A stretch of 64,000 bases of DNA from positions 729,267 through 793,266 of the forward strand of contig NZ_PKRP01000002.1 in assembly GCF_002855515.1 (NCBI RefSeq). Reading direction: 5' to 3'. This document shows, one piece after another, positions 8,824 through 16,223 of this stretch (positions are counted from its first letter, which is position 1; each line of letters begins with the position of its first letter). The position numbers and the translations under genes were made by a program. Source of the stretch: Rhizobium sp. TH135 (GTDB taxonomy: Bacteria; Pseudomonadota; Alphaproteobacteria; Rhizobiales; Rhizobiaceae). The notes below the pieces were generated by a model that had not been told where the DNA came from, did no database searches, and worked only from the letters and a program-made list of their open reading frames with translations.

Positions 8824-11025
8824 CTACTTGCTGCTTGCCGTGAACACGCCGTCCCAACCGTCCGGTGCCGTCTCAGGCAGCGTCTCAAGGCGCTCCTGAT
8901 AGAGCTTGTGCGTGCCGGAAAGCGCGTTTGGCGGCAGGGCCTGCAGGATCCGCAGATACTCACGTGCGGCGCCAAGATCGCCGGCCTGCCAGGCGGCGAT
9001 GAAGCTCCCGTGACGTTCGAGCAGCTCTGTCTGCCCCAAGGCGGTGTCCAATGAAGCCCCCATCAGCGCATGCAGCGTCACCGGCGCCTGCCGTCCGACC
9101 ACGCGCACACGGTCGACTTCGGCGAAGAGCAGGCCCGTCGTCCGGGCCTGCACATCGTCGGTCACCAGGATCGAGACATCGTAGAGCTTGGTCATGCCCT
9201 CGACACGCGAGGCCAGATTGACGCTGTCGCCGAGACAGGAATAGCTGAAGCGCTGGTCGGAGCCGAGATTGCCGACACAGGCCATGCCGGTATTGAGCCC
9301 GATACCGATCTTGAGGCGCATGCCGCTCTCGCTGTTCAGCCGCTCCAGCGCTGTGACCATGTCGAGTGCGGCGAGACAAGCCTTTTGCGGATGGTCGGTG
9401 ATGTCGAGCGGCGCGTTCCAGAAAGCCATGATCGCATCGCCGATATATTTGTCGATCGTCGCCTCGCGCTGCAAAAGCACGTCGGTCATCGGCGTCAGGA
9501 AGTTGTTGAGAAGCCCGGTAAGCTCGGTCGGGGTGAGCTTTTCCGACAGCGTGGTGAAGCCGCGGATGTCGGAGAACAGGATGGTGAGCTCCCGGTCCTC
9601 GCCGCCGAGCGTTAGGCCTTCGGGGTTTTCCGAGAGCCGTTCGACCAGCGTCGGCGAAAGATAGCGCCCGAAGCTCTCGCGCACGAAGCGCTTTTCCCGA
9701 TGGGTGAGCATCAGGAGGAGCGGCAGAGCCGTGAGCAGCACCGCGCCGAGGCTCGCCAGCGGCAATAGCGGATCGAAAAGCGTCAGCGCACGCGAAAAGG
9801 CAAGCCACGACCCACCGCCAACGAGCCCCGCGAGCAGAAGGCCGGTCATCACCGAAAGGGCAGGGGTGACGGTCGCCAGCACCAGAAGCAGCACAAGCCC
9901 GACGGCGATGGCCGCTGCCCGTTCCGCGCCTATCATCCAGTCCGGACGCTGCAGGAAGACGCCGCTCGCGATCTGGTCGATGATCTCGGCATGCACCTTA
10001 ACACCCGCCATGGCCGGATCGACTGGCGTCGCCACAATATCGCGCAGGCCCACCGCACTGGTGCCGACCAGCAGAATGCGCCCCTGGATCTGGCCCGCAA
10101 GTGTCGCGGCCTTTGCGGGATCGAAGAGATCGGCAGCTGAAATCACCGGCATGTTCGGCAGGCCGGAATAATAGATCCAGATCTCGCCATCGGCGGACAC
10201 GGGAATGTCGAGCGCGCCGACCCTCAGGTCCGTCATCGCCGAGCCCTCCGAGCTACCAGCCGAGCGCAACACGAAGGACCCCGCCTGCTGGGCAATCCGG
10301 AGCGTCTCGATCGACAGCGCCGGGTAGAGCCTGTCGCCACTTTTGGAGATCAGCGGAAAGGTGCGGATGATGTTGTCGGGCGTCGGCGGGAAGGAGAAAT
10401 AGCCCATCGCCGTCGCCCGCTCGCTGAGCAGGGAGAGATTGGAGAGTGCGCCGGAATAGGGCAGAAGCCGCGCCTGCGGATCCGGCCCGACGAAGGCGAA
10501 GCCCGCCTTCGGTTCAGGGGCCGGTGCTGATGTCTCGTTGGTCAGCGCGATCCCGAGCGCCACGGCATTCGCGGCAACCGCATCTGCCAATTGAGCATCC
10601 GGATCCGGGAGATCAGGGCCGACCTCGATCGCAATCCCCTGGCGCCGCATCTCCTCGACCAGACGGGCAGGTGCCGTTCTGTCCGCTTCGGAAAACACGA
10701 TATCGAAGCCGATCGCAGCCGCACCCAGCCCGCTTGCCCGCGTCACGATCTCCGCCACCGTCCGGCGCGACCAGGGCCATTGCCCGAGCGTACCGATCGA
10801 GGCCTCGTCGATATCGATGACCGCAACCGGCGGATCGGTCGCGTCGCGCGGCTTGATGGTCTGATAGGTATCGAACACGAGCGAAGTCAGCCGGAAGGCC
10901 TGGGGAGCAAAGGCCGCATGCGCGGTGATAACCGCGACGAGTGCTGCCACCCCCATCAGCATCACCCCGAGCTTGCGCCGCTGCGAGGACGAGAGGCGAC
11001 GGCGCGGGCTGGGGGCCTTGGCCAT
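8824..11025 (-). CDS. CHASE2-domain class III adenylate cyclase
   Basis: This is an inner-membrane cyclase of about 733 residues. It has an N-terminal membrane segment (about 20-40), a large periplasmic CHASE2 sensor (about 45-350, with VAVIDIDEASIGTLGQWPWSR and LVGTSAVGLRDIVATPV), a cluster of helices (about 360-440), and a cytoplasmic cyclase domain (about 485-660). The metal Asp lies in FSDIRGF and the second in KYIGDAIMAF. The Lys of KYIGD and the Asp of LGDSVNLASR form the Lys/Asp pair that selects ATP, so cAMP is the expected product; Asn and Arg of the same motif are also present. ATG 11025 is chosen because an AGGGGCG motif precedes it, although the frame is open to 11103. It is the last gene of a three-gene operon. 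Confidence 0.9.
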   Translation of the reverse strand: MAKAPSPRRRLSSSQRRKLGVMLMGVAALVAVITAHAAFAPQAFRLTSLVFDTYQTIKPRDATDPPVAVIDIDEASIGTLGQWPWSRRTVAEIVTRASGLGAAAIGFDIVFSEADRTAPARLVEEMRRQGIAIEVGPDLPDPDAQLADAVAANAVALGIALTNETSAPAPEPKAGFAFVGPDPQARLLPYSGALSNLSLLSERATAMGYFSFPPTPDNIIRTFPLISKSGDRLYPALSIETLRIAQQAGSFVLRSAGSSEGSAMTDLRVGALDIPVSADGEIWIYYSGLPNMPVISAADLFDPAKAATLAGQIQGRILLVGTSAVGLRDIVATPVDPAMAGVKVHAEIIDQIASGVFLQRPDWMIGAERAAAIAVGLVLLLVLATVTPALSVMTGLLLAGLVGGGSWLAFSRALTLFDPLLPLASLGAVLLTALPLLLMLTHREKRFVRESFGRYLSPTLVERLSENPEGLTLGGEDRELTILFSDIRGFTTLSEKLTPTELTGLLNNFLTPMTDVLLQREATIDKYIGDAIMAFWNAPLDITDHPQKACLAALDMVTALERLNSESGMRLKIGIGLNTGMACVGNLGSDQRFSYSCLGDSVNLASRVEGMTKLYDVSILVTDDVQARTTGLLFAEVDRVRVVGRQAPVTLHALMGASLDTALGQTELLERHGSFIAAWQAGDLGAAREYLRILQALPPNALSGTHKLYQERLETLPETAPDGWDGVFTASSK

Positions 11026-11051
11026 CGTCGGGCGCCCCTGTGCCGCCGCTG

Positions 11052-13571
11052 TCACTGGGGGATGTCCGCAGTGCTCCCGGCGAAGATGCCGGTGGAGGAC
11101 CAAGTACCGTCGGTTGCCGTGAAGTTGCCCATGATGCCCTTGACCGGGTCCGTACCATTAGAAGCGAAGGCGCCGGTGACGCTGGTGGCAATCCCGATCA
11201 TGGATGTGCTGGTCAAGGTCGAGACAGCATTGGCACCGGATTCGAAACTGACTTCCGCTCCGAAAGTGGCTTTTCCGTCGAAGTCACTGATCTCGATTGT
11301 GCCCCTCCGCGCGCCGAAATCCATCGTGGCCGACAGATCGCCGGTTGCGATATATTGCGATCCATCATTCACGACGGTGCCCACGGCATGGCCGGAATAC
11401 GTGGCGGTGCCGGTCACGGAAGAGGGGATGATTTCCACCTGCTTTCCGACAATCCAGTTGCCGAGGTGGACGCTGTAGCCGCTCTCCGGCCCCGACTGCT
11501 TGCCCCACCAACCCCAGGTCATGAAATCACAGGAATTGCAGATCTCAGCACTGGAATTGTCGTCGAAGATTTTGGCGGCCACGACCGCGGACGAAACCAT
11601 ATAGGCTTCGCCCCAGGAATCCACTCCAGCGATAAGCTGGTCTGTCAGATAGCTTTGTTCATAACCCGGGTTGTCGAGGAAGTCCGCGAAGTAATTGCTA
11701 TTGCTGGACGTGTCGATGATCGAGCCATTGAATGTTCCTGCGTCCTTGTCGAAAGTAAATTCGGTCGTGCCGTTAAAGACCACGCTGTCGCCGTCTGTCG
11801 TGTTCGCCACCCCTGAGGAAAAGCCGTTCAACTGGCCGTCGAAGCTGCGGGTTCCTGCTGTCGCCGCGCTGTTGCGGCTCGCAACCTGAACGCCGTCATA
11901 GATGTCTTCTTGAGCTCCGAAGTCGTCGATGCCGCCCGTTGCCAGCACCAGATACTCGCCGTCCGCGCCGAAGATGTGGTCTCCCGAGCCGCTGCCGAGT
12001 GTTGCCACGTACTTTGACGGGCCCGAATTCGTATCTGGATCGCTGCTCTGGTATGATCCAGAGACGCGCCCTGTCATCTCGTAGGCGCCGTCATTGTCCT
12101 TGAAGCTGCCGGCCATCACCTGGATTCGACTGCGCTGGGTCGATCCATCGCCGGATATCGAAAGCGAGCCCTGCAGAAGTCGTGCAACCGCGTCGTCTCC
12201 GCTCACGCCGGCTACATAAAGGTCACTGGCGGAGGCGCGAACCGGTGTGCTTTCGCCGGACTGAAATGATCCTGTAAACGGCACCGTCACTCCTCCAATC
12301 GATGTCCCGCCATTTAGCGGATCACGCTGCACGGAATAGCGGAAGACTTCGCCTGAAGAGAAGACTGCGCTCGCATCCGCTGCCTTGCCGCCGACGATAT
12401 AGACGGCCTCGCCGCCGTCGGCCTCGAGAAAATAGGCGATGAATTCGCCGCTGCCGGTATAGGCCGTTCCGCTGACGGACCCAAGGCTGCCGATCGTGCC
12501 GTTCACCGCTTCGCTTGTCAGCGTGTCACTGGTGGCTGGCTTTTCTAGCGATACCTGTCCCAACTGCCCGAAGGTGCCGGTCAGCCGACCGTCTCCATCG
12601 GTCGTCAAGTTGCCCGAGATAGTGTCCCGTTCGATATCGCCGTCATTGTCGATGATGGTCACCGCTTGCGCAGACCCGTCCCAAGGCTCCTCCGGCTCTG
12701 GCTCCGGGTCAACAGGATCCACCGGCACATCCGGCCGCGGCCCCACATCCCGCTGCGACTCTCCCGCCACTTCTTCCACCGGCGTCGTCACGATCGGCCG
12801 CGGCTGCGGCACCGGGATCGTGTTTTCCGAAGGCAGCTGCGCCGAGTTGCTTTGGCTGACCGTGCTGCTCGCGACCGTCTGGTCGGTCGGCGTATTGCTG
12901 GTGCCGCCACCCTGGCCGGGCCGACCGGCGAGGGTCTGTTGCAAGCCGCTCACCCATTGCGGCGGCGTGCGCTGAACGCGCGGCTGGCCGTCGCCTGCGA
13001 CGATCGAGAAGCCCTGCTTGAAGAGGCGCTGCGGCGAACCATTGCCGGTCAGCTGCACTTCCTTGCCATAGACCAACGTCATATGCGGCGGCAGCGGCTG
13101 GCCGTCGGGCGTCTGGCCGTTGAGATTGATGTCGACCACGGCGCCACGAATGCCGGCAGTCCCGATCGGCGTGTCGATCTTCACATTGCCGCTCGCCTTC
13201 GAGGCCTTGCCGCCGATGAAACGCAACGCCCCCTTGGTCATGGTGGCAGCCAGCGAGGCCGTGTTTTTCTCCGGATCGTAGACGAAGCTGTCGATCACCA
13301 CGGAGGAGTTGGGTCCGACGGTGAACGATGTCCCGTCGGCCAGCAGGATCTGCACCAGGCCTTCGCCGCTGGTCTCGATCCGGTGATTGCGGATGACGGC
13401 ATCGCCGAGCGAGATCAGGCGCGGCTTGCCTGAAGCATCAAACGCGGTTGCCCGAGGATTGACGGCGGCGGTGACGCCGGCAACGTCGGTCTCGGCTTGC
13501 GCCGGAGCCCCCGCCAGCATCAGCAGAGCGGCAGAGGTGCAAAGCAGGGCATGACGCGTGTTCGTCTTCAT
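11052..13571 (-). CDS. Secreted FecR-domain protein with C-terminal TbpB-like barrel (candidate type XI cargo)
   Basis: This protein has about 839 residues. A Sec signal peptide ends near AQAETD. Residues 35-205 are a FecR domain (LADGTSFTVGPNSSVVIDSF; TPIGTAGIRGAVVDI). A Pro/Glu-rich linker (about 250-310) follows, then some 500 residues of repetitive Gly/Ser/Thr beta structure. The last 130 residues (GNWIVGKQVEI; ATYSGHAVGTVVNDGSQYI; GTIEISDFDGKATF) resemble the barrel of transferrin-binding protein B and of cargo exported by SLAM-type translocons. A C-x2-C pair precedes a WGWWGKQ motif. There is no lipobox, so it should be periplasmic or secreted and not lipid-anchored. It sits between a SLAM-like gene (10-base gap) and the CHASE2 cyclase (26-base gap). 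The FecR part is clear; the TbpB likeness is read by eye. Confidence 0.65.
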   Translation of the reverse strand: MKTNTRHALLCTSAALLMLAGAPAQAETDVAGVTAAVNPRATAFDASGKPRLISLGDAVIRNHRIETSGEGLVQILLADGTSFTVGPNSSVVIDSFVYDPEKNTASLAATMTKGALRFIGGKASKASGNVKIDTPIGTAGIRGAVVDINLNGQTPDGQPLPPHMTLVYGKEVQLTGNGSPQRLFKQGFSIVAGDGQPRVQRTPPQWVSGLQQTLAGRPGQGGGTSNTPTDQTVASSTVSQSNSAQLPSENTIPVPQPRPIVTTPVEEVAGESQRDVGPRPDVPVDPVDPEPEPEEPWDGSAQAVTIIDNDGDIERDTISGNLTTDGDGRLTGTFGQLGQVSLEKPATSDTLTSEAVNGTIGSLGSVSGTAYTGSGEFIAYFLEADGGEAVYIVGGKAADASAVFSSGEVFRYSVQRDPLNGGTSIGGVTVPFTGSFQSGESTPVRASASDLYVAGVSGDDAVARLLQGSLSISGDGSTQRSRIQVMAGSFKDNDGAYEMTGRVSGSYQSSDPDTNSGPSKYVATLGSGSGDHIFGADGEYLVLATGGIDDFGAQEDIYDGVQVASRNSAATAGTRSFDGQLNGFSSGVANTTDGDSVVFNGTTEFTFDKDAGTFNGSIIDTSSNSNYFADFLDNPGYEQSYLTDQLIAGVDSWGEAYMVSSAVVAAKIFDDNSSAEICNSCDFMTWGWWGKQSGPESGYSVHLGNWIVGKQVEIIPSSVTGTATYSGHAVGTVVNDGSQYIATGDLSATMDFGARRGTIEISDFDGKATFGAEVSFESGANAVSTLTSTSMIGIATSVTGAFASNGTDPVKGIMGNFTATDGTWSSTGIFAGSTADIPQ

Positions 13572-13581
13572 CGTGATGCTC

Positions 13582-14979
13582 CTAGAAAGCCGACTGGATG
13601 CCGATCGACACCGAGATGTTGTCGAAGGACTTGATGTCATAATTCGACCAGACCTTGCGGTAGCCGGCCTCGGCGACCAACGCCACGCGCTCGGTAAAGG
13701 GCGTGATCTGCTTGAGGTTCAGGCTGAATTCGGTGTCGCGCTGGCTCTCGCCCGAATTGATCATGGTGTCGGGGTCGTCATAGCTGCGACCTGCAACGGC
13801 TGCTTCCAGCCCGACGATCCAGGCCGGACCATCGCCGATCAGCGCCGCATAGCGGTAAGTACCTGAGATCGCGCCGCCCACTTCGGTGGACGAGAGATAG
13901 CCCGTCTCGGCATCCCGCCGTGACGTGAGGAGCCGGCCGGTCAGGCTGAAATCTGCTGTCACATTGTGCGACCAGGAGACCTGCGCATCGAAGCGGTCGC
14001 CGCTCTGCAGCTCCGCCGTCTTGCGCGACTTGGTGTTGGAATAGTCCTCATAGCGATATTGCAGGCTCGCCGAGAGGCTGTCGACCGGCGTCACCTGCCA
14101 GTCGAAATTGGTCGAGATGCCGGCCGATGCGAGATAGCGATCACCCTCGATCAGGACGCCGCTGGTCAAGAGCATGACGGAGACCGACCGGTCGTCCAGC
14201 CCGAAGCGGCCGAGATCGAAGACGGGCCCGGCATAGGCTTCGGCCGCCGCCGTGTTCAGCATGTCACGGTCGCGGTATCCCGCCGCATAGCCGGAAATCC
14301 CTGCCTCCAGCGCAAGCCCTTGGATATCGGTGTCGTAGCGATAACGGACGGCACCATTGACGAAAGCATTGTAGTCCTCACCAGCGACGCTCAGATTGTC
14401 GAGCGTGTATGAAAGGCCGTTCAGCGTGACCGTGGAATTGCCAGGCCCCGCATTGGCATTGCTCTGATAGCGAAGCCCGGCGCGCAGCATGCCTGAGAAC
14501 TGAGACGGATCACTCTTCTGGTCGATCGCGGCAAGATACTGGTCGACCTTGGTGGCAACCTCGGGCGGCACATCGCCGGCAGCCTTCGCCCCGTCGAAGT
14601 ATTGCCGCGCCGTCTCATAGGCACCGAGCCGGTAATAGAGCACGCCGAGTTCAAGCTGCAGCCGGGGCAGACCGGGCGCATAGATCAGCATGCGCTCCAG
14701 CGTCGAAATCGCACCCTCGAGATCGCCTGCCTGAGACGAGAGTGCCGCATATTCGAAGGCCGTGTCGAGATCGTCGGGTGCCTCCATCATCCGCGCAAAG
14801 AGCTGGCGGCGCTGCGCTTCGATCTGCTCAAGCGACGTTGTTCCCGCCCGTGGCGCGACATTCTGCGACTGCTGGGCAGCAGCTGGAACGGTCGTGACGG
14901 TCAGGCAGAGCGCGGCAAGCGCGAGGCTCAAACTATAGGCGGGGATGGGTGCGATCCCCCGGCTCTTCGGCAACAGCAT
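13582..14979 (-). CDS. TPR plus outer-membrane beta-barrel protein, SLAM/type XI translocon-like
   Basis: This 465-residue protein has a signal peptide (to about residue 35, VPAAAQQ) and TPR-like helices (about 48-175, including DLDTAFEYAALSSQAGDLEG and LELGVLYYRLGAYETARQYF). A C-terminal beta-barrel of about 275 residues has alternating hydrophobic strands and ends in Phe (VSIGIQSAF), the signal for outer-membrane insertion. An N-terminal TPR with a C-terminal barrel of this size is the architecture of SLAM (DUF560, type XI) proteins, which carry TbpB-like proteins across the outer membrane. The adjacent downstream gene encodes a candidate cargo. It is the first gene of the operon. A different TPR-barrel family cannot be excluded. 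Confidence 0.6.
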   Translation of the reverse strand: MLLPKSRGIAPIPAYSLSLALAALCLTVTTVPAAAQQSQNVAPRAGTTSLEQIEAQRRQLFARMMEAPDDLDTAFEYAALSSQAGDLEGAISTLERMLIYAPGLPRLQLELGVLYYRLGAYETARQYFDGAKAAGDVPPEVATKVDQYLAAIDQKSDPSQFSGMLRAGLRYQSNANAGPGNSTVTLNGLSYTLDNLSVAGEDYNAFVNGAVRYRYDTDIQGLALEAGISGYAAGYRDRDMLNTAAAEAYAGPVFDLGRFGLDDRSVSVMLLTSGVLIEGDRYLASAGISTNFDWQVTPVDSLSASLQYRYEDYSNTKSRKTAELQSGDRFDAQVSWSHNVTADFSLTGRLLTSRRDAETGYLSSTEVGGAISGTYRYAALIGDGPAWIVGLEAAVAGRSYDDPDTMINSGESQRDTEFSLNLKQITPFTERVALVAEAGYRKVWSNYDIKSFDNISVSIGIQSAF

Positions 14980-15398
14980 CTGAAAAGCTACTTTGACAAT
15001 GAATGGATGAATTCCCTTAAGCAGGTTAACCTCTTGTTAGAAGGTGTAAAACATGAACATACCGGCCAACATTGGGTTTTTCCCAATGCTTTGTCACCAG
15101 TGATGGCCCCGATCCATCTGCAGCCCTCACGGCGGATCAGATCTGTCTGTCACTAGCATCAGCGCGCTGGATTCTGTCCGGCAAGGTCCCGCATCATCCG
15201 TTACGCGTGGCGCTTGCGGCAAGCGAATTTCGCAGGCGGTTTTCCCATACCTGCCAAAGAACACGCATCCTCCTCCGGGGCTGGCAGCAAAAAGGTCACG
15301 GAACTTTGATTTTTCGAGGGGGTGCCTGCCTTGTTTGGCGCCTTTTGCCGTTATAACGGTGGACCCATCCAAGACCCTTGCAAGCAGGTAACTGACCC
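14980..15398. other. Divergent intergenic region with a perfect inverted repeat
   Basis: These 419 bases separate the TPR-barrel operon from the DsbA-like gene. They hold the promoters of both and no convincing gene. CATTGGG and CCCAATG (15070-15076 and 15082-15088) form a perfect 7-bp inverted repeat with an all-T spacer, which could be an operator or a small hairpin. I see no other recognisable element. Confidence 0.4.
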
Positions 15399-16145
15399 AT
15401 GTCGACTTCCGAACTCTCGATCACCAAGCGCCGTTTGCTCGGCGGCATCGCCATCGCCGCCGTCGGTTTCGCGCTCACCGCCTGCAGCGACGCTGAAGAC
15501 AAGGCCGCCAGCGCTGAACCGAAGCCGGCCGTCAGCAACGAGACCACGGCCTCGACCACCTCCGCCGAGATCCCGACCGCCGACCGCGATGTCGATATGG
15601 AAGCGGCTCTGAAGCCCGGCTCGCTGAAGGAAATGGCGCTGGGCGACCCGAACGCTCCGGTCAAGGTGATCGAATACATGTCGATGACCTGCCCGCACTG
15701 CGCGCATTTCCATGAAAACACCTTCGAAGCGATCAAGACCAAGTATGTCGACACCGGCAAGGTCTATTTCGTGCTGCGCGAATTCCCGTTCCCGCAGGAC
15801 ACCGCCTCGCTCGCAGCCTTCATGCTGGCCCGCTGCACGACGGAAGACAAGTTCTTCCCCTTCGTTTCCATGCTGCTCAAGCAGCAGCGCACCTGGGCTG
15901 CTCCGACGGATGGCGACGTCCGTGGCGCCATGCTGCAGCTTTCCAAGCTCGGTGGTTTTACACAGGAGACCTTCGACGCCTGCTTGACGAACGCCCAGCT
16001 TGCCGGTGATGTGTCGGCAGTCCGCGATCGCGGCGCCCAGGAATTCGGAGTTCAGTCGACCCCGACTTTCCTGATCAATGGCAAGGCCTATTCGGGGGAC
16101 ATGTCGGTTGACTCCATGTCGGCCCTCATCGACAGCCTGCTCTGA
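15399..16145 (+). CDS. DsbA-family thiol-disulfide oxidoreductase, predicted lipoprotein
   Basis: This 248-residue protein has a signal sequence with twin arginines (KRRLL) and a lipobox LTAC that makes Cys29 the lipidated residue, so it is predicted to be membrane-anchored in the periplasm. A Thr/Ala/Glu-rich spacer leads to a thioredoxin fold (about residues 75-245) with the active site CPHC (MTCPHCAHF) and the cis-proline region QSTPTFLINGKAYSG. DsbA-like enzymes introduce or rearrange disulfides in exported proteins. The gene directly precedes smc, as I recall for rhizobia, and is separated from it by a strong terminator. The exact substrate is unknown. Confidence 0.88.
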   Translation: MSTSELSITKRRLLGGIAIAAVGFALTACSDAEDKAASAEPKPAVSNETTASTTSAEIPTADRDVDMEAALKPGSLKEMALGDPNAPVKVIEYMSMTCPHCAHFHENTFEAIKTKYVDTGKVYFVLREFPFPQDTASLAAFMLARCTTEDKFFPFVSMLLKQQRTWAAPTDGDVRGAMLQLSKLGGFTQETFDACLTNAQLAGDVSAVRDRGAQEFGVQSTPTFLINGKAYSGDMSVDSMSALIDSLL

Positions 16146-16164
16146 TCGACGTTCCGTTCTGACG

Positions 16165-16197
16165 ACGGGCGCCGGGGAAACCCGTGCGCCCGTTTTT
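16165..16197 (+). terminator. Rho-independent terminator after the DsbA-like gene
   Basis: ACGGGCGC pairs perfectly with GCGCCCGT across a 13-base loop and is followed by five T, 20 bases after the stop codon. It separates the gene from smc, which needs its own promoter or read-through. Confidence 0.75.
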
Positions 16198-16223
16198 CAT
16201 GCGATGGCGCGGGGCATGACACG

